Origin: a virus
Direction: 5' to 3' (one strand)
IMG/VR virus record: IMGVR_UViG_3300028864_000014
Location: 124,001-188,000 of that record
Length of the DNA: 64,000 bases
In this document: positions 50,284 through 58,954 of the stretch, in pieces
How the letters are laid out: every line of letters starts with the position of its first letter
Numbering within the stretch: position 1 is the first letter of the stretch
Translations under genes and position numbers: made by a program
The notes under the pieces: model-generated
Told to the model about the DNA's origin: nothing
Seen by the model: the letters and a program-made list of their open reading frames with translations, nothing else
Database searches by the model: none

Positions 50284-51015
50284 ATGGAAGATAACAAAAT
50301 TTACTGTCCTGTTTGTGGTTCTGAGTTAAAAGTTACTCATCGTGATAATTATGAAGATATTCAAGATCATGTATCATGTGATGGCGGAACTCCATCTCTA
50401 AAAGATGGTTATCAATGTGTAAATAAAAAATGTTTAGCATCTGAATATGGTTTGACTTGGATTCAAGATGGTGATTTATATACTAACAGAGATTTTTTTC
50501 CACCTGATGTTACTTATTCAATGGTTAATTCAAGAATAAAAGAATTGTGCGAAAATGGTAATACATTTGCAAAAAATTCATGGAATTACTATTACAAAAA
50601 AGGCTGTGATGCTGTAAAAAAGAGAACTATTATAATTAATATTTTTAAATATAAAATTGATATTATTCCAAAAAGATATGGATATAAATATCCAAATAAT
50701 AAACGTGAAATGCCAAGATTAATTGGTTGGAAATTTGAATTTTGGAAGAAAACTGGAGATTATAGCTATAGTTGTATTGTTCCAATACACACAATGGTAA
50801 AGCACGATATCAGTACTTTTAAAAATGCAATAAAAAGATTAAAGAAAAGTGAAAACCCACTTAATATGAAATCTGATATTGATGAAGTTATAAATAAAAT
50901 TAAAGGTAATAATCATTGGGGACAACCAGATGAAAGAAATTATGCTAAGATATCATCGTTTATTATAAACATTTTTTATAAGAAAGAAATTAATTTTATT
51001 TTAAATTTAAAATAA
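50284..51015 (+). CDS. zinc-ribbon protein
   Basis: 243 aa from 50284. N-terminal zinc ribbon: C-P-V-C-G near residue 9 and, after D-H-V-S-C-D-G-G, C-V-N-K-K-C-L. The rest is basic with a W-K-F-E-F-W-K-K core. It may bind nucleic acid. Unknown. Confidence 0.7.
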   Translation: MEDNKIYCPVCGSELKVTHRDNYEDIQDHVSCDGGTPSLKDGYQCVNKKCLASEYGLTWIQDGDLYTNRDFFPPDVTYSMVNSRIKELCENGNTFAKNSWNYYYKKGCDAVKKRTIIINIFKYKIDIIPKRYGYKYPNNKREMPRLIGWKFEFWKKTGDYSYSCIVPIHTMVKHDISTFKNAIKRLKKSENPLNMKSDIDEVINKIKGNNHWGQPDERNYAKISSFIINIFYKKEINFILNLK

Positions 51016-51029
51016 ACTTCATTGTTATA

Positions 51030-51044
51030 TTTTATATATAAATC
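51030..51044 (+). promoter_or_regulatory. late-promoter-like motif
   Basis: TTTTATATATAAATC, 18 nt before 51063. It is a rare late-type motif in the right half of the window. Confidence 0.35.
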
Positions 51045-51062
51045 TAAACAAATAAAATATAC

Positions 51063-51551
51063 ATGACAAAATTTGAAAAAAGATTAGACACGTCTTTAAC
51101 TATATTGAACTCATATGTGTCATCAGGTAAAATATCAATAAATTCAACGAATGAGGTTATTGATGATTATGTAGTATTTTCAGTTAAACTTGCTGATAGA
51201 CTTATTAATGAATTGACAATATTGAATCCATATAAAGAACCTGTGATAATTAATGATAAATTTGATTATTATGATTTAGGAAATATAGAAGTTGATAGAA
51301 TAATGGAGCTACCTTATGTTAATTCAGTGGTTATAAATTTAAAAGAAGAAATATTAAAACCAAATCTTAACATCAAAGAAAAATTTAAAGAAGACTATTA
51401 TAGTCATTTAAATGCTCTATTTTTGAATGTTCTTCTTAATAGATTGAATAGTTATCCAAATTATGAAAGTGCTGAAAATAGAGCATTAGACGCAAGAAAA
51501 GCTACTTCTGATATTATACAAGATATTAGAGCGAAAATACAAAATAACTAA
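51063..51551 (+). CDS. hypothetical protein
   Basis: 162 aa, predominantly helical (L-T-I-L-N-S-Y-V-S-S, L-F-L-N-V-L-L-N-R-L). The late-type motif upstream suggests a structural role. Unknown. Confidence 0.65.
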   Translation: MTKFEKRLDTSLTILNSYVSSGKISINSTNEVIDDYVVFSVKLADRLINELTILNPYKEPVIINDKFDYYDLGNIEVDRIMELPYVNSVVINLKEEILKPNLNIKEKFKEDYYSHLNALFLNVLLNRLNSYPNYESAENRALDARKATSDIIQDIRAKIQNN

Positions 51552-51568
51552 TTTAAATATTATTCTTA

Positions 51569-52351
51569 ATGATAAAAAAATTTGATAAATTTAATGATAA
51601 TTCATATTTAGATTATTTTACATATCTATATGAACTTGCTCCAAAAGAATTGAAAGATTTAATTGATGCAACAAAAGGAGTTAATCAAAGTGAATTGTGG
51701 CACAGTGAAGGTGACGCATACACTCATATCAGATTAGTTGTTAATCGCTTACATGATAAGTATCATGATATAAATTTAGATTTAGCAGGATTATATCATG
51801 ATTTAGGAAAAGCTAGTACTACTGAGTGGAGTGAGGAAAAAAATTCGTGGATTTCACCTGGACATGAATATGTTTCTTGTGAAATGTTAGATGATCAATC
51901 AAATTTTGTTAAAGAAATGGGAGGAGATTATAAATTAATTTATTATATAGTTGAGAATCATATGAAAATTAAATATTTAGATAACTTTAGAATACAAAAT
52001 AAAATTGATATTCTAAATCATAAATATTTTAATGACTTGATGAAATTTGACACAGCAGATTTTGGCGGAACAGACTTGAATTGTAAGTCTGTTCGAGATT
52101 TGTCTAATATCAGAATAGAAATAAAAGAATATGATGAAATTGAACTTGAGAATAAAGAAATTTCTAAAAAGTTCAATGGAAATATAATAATGAATAACTA
52201 TCCAGAATTAAAAGGTAAAGAGTTAGGAAACAAAATGACAAAATTTAAAGAATATATTTCAAATAAATTTAATACTAATCTTAGAATTTTTATTTTAAAA
52301 AATCATTCTAGCGATATTATGAATGAATTTGATATATTTATGAAAAATTAA
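51569..52351 (+). CDS. HD-domain phosphohydrolase, N-tag-like start
   Basis: 260 aa. N-terminus M-I-K-K-F-D-K-F-N-D resembles the N-tag. HD signature: His53 (Y-T-H-I), His77-Asp78 (Y-H-D-L-G-K), His99 in P-G-H-E, and later V-E-N-H-M. HD proteins of this shape act on phosphate esters or cyclic nucleotides; the arrangement is closest to tRNA-nucleotidyltransferase-type HD domains, so RNA end repair is possible. No KFN tag. Confidence 0.78.
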   Translation: MIKKFDKFNDNSYLDYFTYLYELAPKELKDLIDATKGVNQSELWHSEGDAYTHIRLVVNRLHDKYHDINLDLAGLYHDLGKASTTEWSEEKNSWISPGHEYVSCEMLDDQSNFVKEMGGDYKLIYYIVENHMKIKYLDNFRIQNKIDILNHKYFNDLMKFDTADFGGTDLNCKSVRDLSNIRIEIKEYDEIELENKEISKKFNGNIIMNNYPELKGKELGNKMTKFKEYISNKFNTNLRIFILKNHSSDIMNEFDIFMKN

Positions 52352-52374
52352 AATTGAATATTTAACTATAAAAC

Positions 52375-52410
52375 AAACCAAATGATTGTATAATCATTTG
52401 GTTTTTTCAT
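52375..52410 (+). terminator. intrinsic terminator
   Basis: AAACCAAATGATT-GTAT-AATCATTTGGTTT then T run; the TTTGG of its right arm is reused as the -33 box of the next promoter. Confidence 0.85.
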
Positions 52411-52428
52411 TTATTTTTCATATATTTG
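52397..52428 (+). promoter_or_regulatory. Bacteroidota-type promoter
   Basis: TTTGG (52397-52401), 19 nt, TATATTTG (52421-52428), 18 nt before 52447. Confidence 0.65.
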
Positions 52429-52446
52429 TATAAATATAAAATATAA

Positions 52447-52614
52447 ATGGAGTCACATATAATTATACCAATAAGAGAAATTAAAGATAGAATGGCTCAA
52501 ATAGAAAGTCAGATAGAGGTATTTAAACCCGATAGTGTATATTCATATGCATTATCTAAAATGCACTCATTATTGACAGAATTATTAGATACATCAAAAA
52601 AAATTGATTTATGA
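52447..52614 (+). CDS. small hypothetical protein
   Basis: 55 aa (M-E-S-H-I-I-I-P-I-R-E-I-K), a helical hairpin-like protein; ATGA overlap with the next gene. Unknown. Confidence 0.6.
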   Translation: MESHIIIPIREIKDRMAQIESQIEVFKPDSVYSYALSKMHSLLTELLDTSKKIDL

Positions 52615-53072
52615 AACTTACAAAATATACAATTGAATATATGCCATTGTATTGTAATGGTAATGACTTTAATGCTCCTTTATCTTATAGATTAAAGCTT
52701 GTGATATCAGGTGATGAATTATTTTTAATAAAAGAATATTTTAAGTCTGGATTTAATGATAGTGAATGTTGGGATGATTGGTGGATTTGTAAAGGTTATC
52801 ATTATATAAATTGGGTTTCTATTATAACTAGAAATTTTGATGAAAAGTATTTAAAAGAATTAGAAATTAAGATATTTGAAATGTTTTATGATGCATCAGA
52901 AAAAATGATAGCTGAAATAAATGAAGAACTGTTAAAATCTATTACTACAATGAATAAACAATTATCTAAGCAAAAAGAAATATCAAAGTTTGCTGATACA
53001 TTCAATAGAAGAAGAAAATTAAAAAATATAAATAAAATAGATAAATATGAAAGTGATGCAAGTATCGTTTGA
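52611..53072 (+). CDS. hypothetical protein, degenerate RK tag
   Basis: 153 aa. Aromatic-rich core (W-D-D-W-W-I-C-K-G-Y-H) and a helix near the end with R-R-R-K-L-K-N-I-N-K-I-D before a short tail. Unknown. Overlaps the next gene by 26 nt. Confidence 0.66.
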   Translation: MKLTKYTIEYMPLYCNGNDFNAPLSYRLKLVISGDELFLIKEYFKSGFNDSECWDDWWICKGYHYINWVSIITRNFDEKYLKELEIKIFEMFYDASEKMIAEINEELLKSITTMNKQLSKQKEISKFADTFNRRRKLKNINKIDKYESDASIV

Positions 53073-53259
53073 TACATCAATAATAACAGTAATTATTGAT
53101 GACAACGAAAGTTTAATAAATATATTAAAAGAAGAAGATGACTCATTCAAAGAAATTGGAAATAAAATTTGTTATGAGTATGAAACAGATTACAATGAAG
53201 AATGTGTAGTTAATGATGTAACAAATAAAAGAGGAATTATTCAATTTGAGAGTCATTAA
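53047..53259 (+). CDS. small acidic protein
   Basis: 70 aa, beta-alpha with acidic middle (N-I-L-K-E-E-D-D-S). Unknown. Confidence 0.6.
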   Translation: MKVMQVSFDTSIITVIIDDNESLINILKEEDDSFKEIGNKICYEYETDYNEECVVNDVTNKRGIIQFESH

Positions 53260-53757
<498 letters not shown>

Positions 53758-53769
53758 TTATATTAAAAG

Positions 53770-53964
53770 ATGAAAACTGTACTACAGATAATATTATTAG
53801 TATTAATCATATTATATATGATTTTTAGTTCTATAAACTTTTGTGACGGATATTCAAAAGAATCCATATCACAATTCAAATCAGAAAGAAATTCAAAATT
53901 AATATCAGCAACAATACTCATTATTATACTTTACTTTTGTGGTACATTTAGTAATATATTTTAA
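53770..53964 (+). CDS. small membrane protein
   Basis: 64 aa with two membrane helices (I-I-L-L-V-L-I-I-L-Y-M and I-S-A-T-I-L-I-I-I-L-Y) and a basic loop between. Unknown. Confidence 0.63.
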   Translation: MKTVLQIILLVLIILYMIFSSINFCDGYSKESISQFKSERNSKLISATILIIILYFCGTFSNIF

Positions 53965-53990
53965 TAAACTTTATAATAATATATCTATAA

Positions 53991-54260
53991 ATGAAGGATG
54001 AAAAATTAATTTATAAAGAAACTGAAATATTAAATTATATTAGAAGTTATTGTAAAATAAAATATTATAGTACTACAAATTCAACGGATGAAAGAATACA
54101 GGTAGATTATAATCTCTATTATTCAATGTATTATGATATAGAAACTGAAGGATTAATAAGATTCTATTATGGATATAAAGTTGATTTTATTGATTTATCA
54201 ATAGAATTTAAGAAATATCAAAGAAAAACAAAATTAGAAAATTTAAATAAAATATTATGA
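53991..54260 (+). CDS. hypothetical RK-tagged protein
   Basis: 89 aa, Tyr-rich beta core, end Y-Q-R-K-T-K-L-E-N-L-N. Yet another distinct N-terminal domain with the tag. Confidence 0.68.
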   Translation: MKDEKLIYKETEILNYIRSYCKIKYYSTTNSTDERIQVDYNLYYSMYYDIETEGLIRFYYGYKVDFIDLSIEFKKYQRKTKLENLNKIL

Positions 54261-54526
54261 ACAAAGAATTATTGACCAAATTTATAGAAAAAAAGACAGG
54301 ACTTAATATTAAAGAAATATCAAGTGTAGTATTAAAAGATACAGATGATGAATATGGCTGTATAGGAGAGCATTATGTTGTTGATTGTACAACTCAAAGT
54401 GATAACTATTTCATAGGTAATGATAATGAAATTGAAACTGAAATATATAAAAAAAAATGCTTAATTAGAGTAGATGAATATGATAGATATTTAAGCTCAA
54501 TTAATTCTATAATTTGGCTAATCTAA
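54257..54526 (+). CDS. hypothetical protein
   Basis: 89 aa with E-H-Y-V-V-D-C-T-T and a hydrophobic end. Unknown. No tag. Coupled by overlap. Confidence 0.63.
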   Translation: MNKELLTKFIEKKTGLNIKEISSVVLKDTDDEYGCIGEHYVVDCTTQSDNYFIGNDNEIETEIYKKKCLIRVDEYDRYLSSINSIIWLI

Positions 54527-54530
54527 AATA

Positions 54531-54776
54531 ATGGAACATTTAAAAGTTAGTGATAATTTAAAAATAGGTGATAAAATAATCATTTTAAATATAGAAGGAA
54601 CAAGTTTAATTTATGGTCAATCTTGTACAATAATTGAGCCTTATCACAGAAGAATTGGATTAATAAGAATAAAAGAATTTCCTGATTTAACTTTATTTAT
54701 AAGTAGGTTTTCTGATATCAAAGTAGTCAGAAAATATAAATTAGAAAAAATAAATAAATATGCCATCAAAAAGTAA
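54531..54776 (+). CDS. IGD-type RK-tagged protein
   Basis: 81 aa: L-K-I-G-D-K-I-I-I-L opening and V-V-R-K-Y-K-L-E-K-I-N near the end. SH3-like barrel guess. Overlaps the next gene by 17 nt. Confidence 0.7.
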   Translation: MEHLKVSDNLKIGDKIIILNIEGTSLIYGQSCTIIEPYHRRIGLIRIKEFPDLTLFISRFSDIKVVRKYKLEKINKYAIKK

Positions 54777-54939
54777 ATATTTGCCTGATTATTGGAGTAA
54801 TGGTAATAATAAAGCGACTGAAGTATATGAAATAATAAAAAATTCTTCAAATGAAGAAATAGTAGAAGTTTTGAATATGTTTGATATTAAAGATATAGAG
54901 AAATTTTTAAGAAATAAAAAATTAAAAAAATTAAAATGA
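54760..54939 (+). CDS. FDIKDIEKF-family RK-tagged protein 1
   Basis: 59 aa. Shares F-D-I-K-D-I-E-K-F-L-R-N-K-K-L with the two following genes; the N-terminal part is different (M-P-S-K-S-K-Y-L-P). Confidence 0.68.
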   Translation: MPSKSKYLPDYWSNGNNKATEVYEIIKNSSNEEIVEVLNMFDIKDIEKFLRNKKLKKLK

Positions 54940-55154
54940 GAGAAATATCAAGAGTTTCTATGTCAGAATCAGAATTATATTCAACTATATCAAGAGCCAT
55001 TAATTATGACATTGTTGGAGAAATACCAATTAGAATTGATAATCTTATTAAATATGCATCAAAAGAAGATATAAATGATTCTTTAGAAAAATTTGAAATT
55101 AAAGATATTGAGAAATTTTTAAGAACTAAGAAATTGAAAAATTTAAATAAATAA
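54936..55154 (+). CDS. FDIKDIEKF-family RK-tagged protein 2
   Basis: 72 aa; F-E-I-K-D-I-E-K-F-L-R-T-K-K-L-K-N-L-N end. N-terminal helix with Y-S-T-I-S-R-A-I. ATGA overlap upstream. Confidence 0.7.
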   Translation: MREISRVSMSESELYSTISRAINYDIVGEIPIRIDNLIKYASKEDINDSLEKFEIKDIEKFLRTKKLKNLNK

Positions 55155-55156
55155 TT

Positions 55157-55363
55157 ATGTCATTTATGTCATTTGGAATTACAAATTCAATTAGAGATTC
55201 AATTAGAGATTATCTGAATGTTCATGAAGTCTCAGATAAAATTGGAGTACTTATTGAAAATTTATCAAAAGAAGAAATTAATAATTCTTTAGATAAATTT
55301 GATATTAAGGACATTGAAAAATATTTAAGAAACAAGAAGTTAAATAAATTATTAAATGACTAA
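55157..55363 (+). CDS. FDIKDIEKF-family RK-tagged protein 3
   Basis: 68 aa; F-D-I-K-D-I-E-K-Y-L-R-N-K-K-L-N-K-L end. Middle S-K-E-E-I-N-N-S-L-D matches the paralogue before it (S-K-E-D-I-N-D-S-L-E). Confidence 0.7.
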   Translation: MSFMSFGITNSIRDSIRDYLNVHEVSDKIGVLIENLSKEEINNSLDKFDIKDIEKYLRNKKLNKLLND

Positions 55364-55622
55364 TTATAAAGGATATAAAGGTTATGGAAATTATGACTAT
55401 ACTATAGGAGTATGGAATTTAGAAGATAATGATTTATATAATATATCATATCAGCTATATTTATTTTCTGACGGAAATGAGAATTATGTGAATATATCTT
55501 ATGATCAAAATATATTTATTAACATGATTGAAATTGGTGATCCTTATTGTAATAAATTTTTAAAAATCGCAAAATCATTAATAAGAAAAGAAAAATTAAA
55601 TATTATAAATAACTTAATATGA
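55356..55622 (+). CDS. AYxLY-like RK-tagged protein
   Basis: 88 aa: Y-N-I-S-Y-Q-L-Y-L-F core (variant), G-V-W-N lead and end S-L-I-R-K-E-K-L-N-I-I-N. Confidence 0.7.
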   Translation: MTNYKGYKGYGNYDYTIGVWNLEDNDLYNISYQLYLFSDGNENYVNISYDQNIFINMIEIGDPYCNKFLKIAKSLIRKEKLNIINNLI

Positions 55623-55858
55623 CAATTCAATTAGAATATGATATTGATAAAATTGCATATGGATTATATTTGATATATTGTAAAAAAAACCAAAATTGGG
55701 GTCCAACATTTATATTTGAGGATTATGTATATATCAAATCACAGATGAAAAATTATACTTCTGAATATGATAAAAAAATAATAGTCGATAACTATAATAA
55801 AGCTAATATAATTTTAAGAAAAATGAAATTAGAAAAATTAGAAAATGATAATAGATAA
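55619..55858 (+). CDS. AYxLY-family RK-tagged protein
   Basis: 79 aa: D-K-I-A-Y-G-L-Y-L-I core, end I-L-R-K-M-K-L-E-K-L-E-N. Confidence 0.72.
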   Translation: MTIQLEYDIDKIAYGLYLIYCKKNQNWGPTFIFEDYVYIKSQMKNYTSEYDKKIIVDNYNKANIILRKMKLEKLENDNR

Positions 55859-56093
55859 GACAAAAGGTAATTGGTGCAAAGAAGGTGAATCTGATTATAT
55901 AGATGACATAGCTTTTCAATTATATCTAAATTATTATTATAAAGAATATGGAGATTTTAATGATGATTCTCCTCAGAATAATTTTAAAACAGTAAGATAT
56001 ACTCATAATAGCCCGTGGTATTCATTTTATATTAAATCATTTAAAAATTTAAGAATTGAAAAATTAAAAAAATTAGAAAATGTTAATAGATAA
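55845..56093 (+). CDS. AYxLY-family RK-tagged protein
   Basis: 82 aa: opens D-K-T-K-G-N-W-C, core D-D-I-A-F-Q-L-Y-L-N, end N-L-R-I-E-K-L-K-K-L-E-N (Arg-Ile instead of Arg-Lys). Close paralogue of the next gene. Confidence 0.72.
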   Translation: MIIDKTKGNWCKEGESDYIDDIAFQLYLNYYYKEYGDFNDDSPQNNFKTVRYTHNSPWYSFYIKSFKNLRIEKLKKLENVNR

Positions 56094-56343
56094 AACAATA
56101 GGATATTGGTGTCAAAACAATGAGTCTGATTGTGTAGATGATATTGCTTTTCAATTATATCTAAATTGTCATTTTGATATATATGGTTCAGTCTCTACTT
56201 CTGACCAAAATGACTTTATGTGTTTAAGATATTATCATTCTATTTACTATTTATCTGGTTTTTATGAAAAAGCATTTAAAATTTCAAAAAATTTAATAAG
56301 AAAAGAAAAATTGAAAAAGTTGAAATATGAAATCAGTGCATGA
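56080..56343 (+). CDS. AYxLY-family RK-tagged protein
   Basis: 87 aa: opens D-K-T-I-G-Y-W-C, core D-D-I-A-F-Q-L-Y-L-N-C, end L-I-R-K-E-K-L-K-K-L-K. The first 25 residues are nearly the same as its neighbour's: recent duplication. Confidence 0.73.
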   Translation: MLIDKTIGYWCQNNESDCVDDIAFQLYLNCHFDIYGSVSTSDQNDFMCLRYYHSIYYLSGFYEKAFKISKNLIRKEKLKKLKYEISA

Positions 56344-56629
56344 AATTGAATATTCAAATATTCACATAGATAAATCAATAGGAAGATGGTCTAAAGATAT
56401 TCTTTATTCTGAACTTGAAGATGTGTTTTATCAGATATACGTTCATTGGTATTATAATGAATATATTATTGAAAATGATTCTGAAAATCCTTTATTGTCT
56501 CAAACATATTTCATGTCTTATATGAATACTATTAAAGAAACTAAGAATCACCATTCTTATGATGATTATTATAATAAAGCAACTCACATATTACGAAAAA
56601 TAAAATTAGAAAAATTGAAAAATGAATAG
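56327..56629 (+). CDS. AYxLY-like RK-tagged protein
   Basis: 100 aa: I-D-K-S-I-G-R-W-S lead, core E-D-V-F-Y-Q-I-Y-V-H (diverged), end I-L-R-K-I-K-L-E-K-L-K. Overlaps neighbours by 17 and 8 nt. Confidence 0.7.
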   Translation: MKSVHEIEYSNIHIDKSIGRWSKDILYSELEDVFYQIYVHWYYNEYIIENDSENPLLSQTYFMSYMNTIKETKNHHSYDDYYNKATHILRKIKLEKLKNE

Positions 56630-56873
56630 TGATTTTAAAATAGGAGATAAGGTATTTTTATGTGATGCAAGAAATTGTTTTACTGCAGAGTTGAATAAAC
56701 AATATACTATCATTAGCATAAAATATGATGATTATAACAAATATACAAAAATAGCATTTAATGAAAATATATCTGAATCAGAAGAATTGTGTTATTTGGA
56801 TTCCAGAAGATTTAAAAAAGATATAAAATATGAAAGAAAAATAAAATTAAAAGAAATATTAAATAATGATTAA
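56622..56873 (+). CDS. IGD-type RK-tagged protein
   Basis: 83 aa: F-K-I-G-D-K-V-F-L-C-D opening, Y-T-I-I-S-I, end E-R-K-I-K-L-K-E-I-L-N. The opening matches small SH3/KOW-like barrels. Confidence 0.7.
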   Translation: MNSDFKIGDKVFLCDARNCFTAELNKQYTIISIKYDDYNKYTKIAFNENISESEELCYLDSRRFKKDIKYERKIKLKEILNND

Positions 56874-57093
56874 TAAATTTAAATCAGGAGATAAAGTTAT
56901 ATGTATAGATAATACAAATGCTTTTGAATTAATACCTTATATAAAATCATACACAATATCTCATATAAAAACTATTTTTATTTTTTTAGTTGATGAAGAA
57001 TCCAAATTTCCTTATGTTTATACTAGATTTGAATTCGATATTAAAACAATGAGAAAGGATAAATTGAAAAAAATACCTAATCATGAAAATTGA
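56866..57093 (+). CDS. IGD-type RK-tagged protein
   Basis: 75 aa: F-K-S-G-D-K-V-I-C-I-D opening, Y-T-I-S-H-I, end T-M-R-K-D-K-L-K-K-I-P-N. Paralogue of the previous gene. Confidence 0.7.
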   Translation: MINKFKSGDKVICIDNTNAFELIPYIKSYTISHIKTIFIFLVDEESKFPYVYTRFEFDIKTMRKDKLKKIPNHEN

Positions 57094-57322
57094 AAAAATT
57101 AAATGTAATTTAAAAATAGGAGAACAAATTGTTATAATTAAAGATACTATTGGTAATTCGGAATTAAAAATGAATAAAATTTACATAGTTGAATATATTC
57201 ATGAATATGTTAATCATATTAAGTTAGTAGGATTTGAAGAACGTATATATCAAAGTAAATTATTTAGCAATGATATTAGATTAATAAGAAAAATTAAAAT
57301 AGAAGAATTAAATGAACAATGA
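57083..57322 (+). CDS. IGD-type RK-tagged protein
   Basis: 79 aa: L-K-I-G-E-Q-I-V-I-I-K opening, Y-I-V-E-Y-I, end L-I-R-K-I-K-I-E-E-L-N. Third IGD paralogue in a row. Confidence 0.7.
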   Translation: MKIEKIKCNLKIGEQIVIIKDTIGNSELKMNKIYIVEYIHEYVNHIKLVGFEERIYQSKLFSNDIRLIRKIKIEELNEQ

Positions 57323-57503
57323 TATTGAGAATTACGATATGTTAGTTGAATATTTTAATCAAAAATTAAGTTTAGCGTCTGGTATTCCAAAAAAATATTT
57401 ATATCCAGATCCACTTGATTCAATTGATTTTGATGTCATATTAAAATATTTAAGAAAAAAGAAATTAGAATACATAAAAAATAACAATTTAAATAATGAT
57501 TAA
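57312..57503 (+). CDS. small RK-tagged protein
   Basis: 63 aa, end Y-L-R-K-K-K-L-E-Y-I-K-N. N-terminal helix with Y-F-N-Q-K-L-S-L-A-S-G. Overlaps the next gene by 8 nt. Confidence 0.68.
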   Translation: MNNDIENYDMLVEYFNQKLSLASGIPKKYLYPDPLDSIDFDVILKYLRKKKLEYIKNNNLNND

Positions 57504-57657
57504 TGAAAATGAAGAATTAGAAATTATTAAATCAGAACTATCTGAACTGAAAATAAAATATGAACAATTGAAAAATGATTATGATTTTATAAAATCTCAA
57601 AATAATAATCTTAGAAATGATATTACAGTAAATTATTGTATGGATAATCAACGTTAA
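57496..57657 (+). CDS. small coiled-coil protein
   Basis: 53 aa with heptad-like spacing (L-E-I-I-K-S-E-L-S-E-L-K). No tag. It closes the array before a promoter. Confidence 0.6.
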   Translation: MINENEELEIIKSELSELKIKYEQLKNDYDFIKSQNNNLRNDITVNYCMDNQR

Positions 57658-57672
57658 ATAACTATAATTTGT

Positions 57673-57703
57673 TTTGATAGTTATTTATAATTTATTACTT
57701 TTG
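57673..57703 (+). promoter_or_regulatory. Bacteroidota-type promoter
   Basis: TTTG (57673-57676), 19 nt, TACTTTTG (57696-57703), 34 nt before 57738. Confidence 0.65.
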
Positions 57704-57737
57704 TGAGTTAAATATAAACAATTTAAAAAATAAATTT

Positions 57738-58202
57738 ATGAAAAAATTTTTGTTCTCTATTCTTATTATTCTACCATTTATGCTATCTGCAAGAGGTGGC
57801 GTGTCATGCTCTTCCCATTCATCAATTTCTACCTCACATGTAAGTTCATCACATGTAAGTCCATCACATTCATTTACATCTGAATCACATTCATATCATC
57901 CAAGTTCAACAAGTAGGAATAATAGTGAAGGTAACAGAGCAGTAAGAACATTCACTCATATAAATTCAGTTAGTCCATTTCATTCATCTGAACCTATTAA
58001 TAAGATGACACCAAATACTATTAAATTCTACAGTAATAACCCAAGTTATATTAGGTACAAAAATAATTATATTCCTTTCTATCAGCACAATTCATTTTTT
58101 TGGCATTACGTAATTCTTAATAATCGTAGACATCGAAATGATACAATCAGAGCAAAAAATAAAACTGACTTAATTCAAAAAGTTAATAATCATAAACAGT
58201 AA
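57738..58202 (+). CDS. secreted Ser/His-rich protein
   Basis: 154 aa. Signal peptide (K-K-F-L-F-S-I-L-I-I-L-P-F-M-L-S-A). Mature part starts with short S-H-V-S-P/S-H-S-x repeats, which could bind metal ions, then a basic C-terminal domain. Likely periplasmic or surface-exposed. Unknown role. Confidence 0.65.
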   Translation: MKKFLFSILIILPFMLSARGGVSCSSHSSISTSHVSSSHVSPSHSFTSESHSYHPSSTSRNNSEGNRAVRTFTHINSVSPFHSSEPINKMTPNTIKFYSNNPSYIRYKNNYIPFYQHNSFFWHYVILNNRRHRNDTIRAKNKTDLIQKVNNHKQ

Positions 58203-58208
58203 TTTAAT

Positions 58209-58451
58209 ATGAATGATAAAAAACTATCATTAATATATGATAAAAGACAAAAAGATTTTGTAGTTAAATATCCACTACGTTGTGATGGTGCATTAATATT
58301 AAATCATATTTGTGGTGATGTTCTTAAATATAATATCAGCAAAGATTATCCTTATAATTTTGATAATTTTAATTTAAAAGAAGAATTAGAAAAAAGAGGA
58401 TATGATTTATCAACTTTAAAATTTAGCATTGAACTAAAAAAAGATGCTTAA
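58209..58451 (+). CDS. hypothetical protein
   Basis: 80 aa with C-D-G-A-L-I-L-N-H-I-C in the middle. Unknown. In the same unit as the secreted protein. Confidence 0.63.
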   Translation: MNDKKLSLIYDKRQKDFVVKYPLRCDGALILNHICGDVLKYNISKDYPYNFDNFNLKEELEKRGYDLSTLKFSIELKKDA

Positions 58452-58464
58452 AATTCATAATAAA

Positions 58465-58496
58465 TTTGGTTTGTATTTAAAATTATATTATCTTTG
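58465..58496 (+). promoter_or_regulatory. Bacteroidota-type promoter
   Basis: TTTGG (58465-58469), 19 nt, TATCTTTG (58489-58496), 27 nt before 58524. Confidence 0.75.
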
Positions 58497-58523
58497 TGAA
58501 TAATAATAAAACAACAAATATTT

Positions 58524-58730
58524 ATGGATTGGTTAATAATGATATTAAGTTTATCTTCGTATTACTTGATTTGTGTTAAAAAGAAAATTGGGTTTATAGT
58601 TGGCTTAATAGGAAGTATAATAGGAATAATATATTTTTTAAATTCTAGTGTTTCTCTTGTTATTATGTATTTCTCTTTTGCTGTATTAAATATAATAGGA
58701 CACTTAAAATGGAATAAATCTAAAATCTAA
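58524..58730 (+). CDS. small PnuC-like membrane protein
   Basis: 68 aa with three short membrane helices. The K-K-I-G-F-I-V-G-L-I-G-S middle and the end F-A-V-L-N-I-I-G-H-L-K-W match mini-PnuC nicotinamide riboside transporter halves. It could take up an NAD precursor; this fits the other NAD/ADP-ribose genes. Low certainty because of the small size. Confidence 0.5.
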   Translation: MDWLIMILSLSSYYLICVKKKIGFIVGLIGSIIGIIYFLNSSVSLVIMYFSFAVLNIIGHLKWNKSKI

Positions 58731-58735
58731 ATATA

Positions 58736-58948
58736 ATGAAAATAGGAGATAAAATAACAATGTTTTTTCATGCTGCAGGTGTTACTTCAGAAGAAGTTTG
58801 TGAAGTTGTAGAATTCACAGAAAATAGGGTATCTATTGATGATTATAATAGTGACAATGAATGTAGAGTTTTTAGTAGATTATCAGGAGTGTGCATAAAT
58901 GATAATAATTCATTTGGTGCATCAAGGACGATTGACAGATGTGTATAA
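58736..58948 (+). CDS. small hypothetical protein
   Basis: 70 aa, opening M-K-I-G-D-K-I-T-M like the IGD family but without the RK tag (ends R-T-I-D-R-C-V). Followed by a long structured intergenic stretch. Confidence 0.6.
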   Translation: MKIGDKITMFFHAAGVTSEEVCEVVEFTENRVSIDDYNSDNECRVFSRLSGVCINDNNSFGASRTIDRCV

Positions 58949-58954
58949 ATTTAA

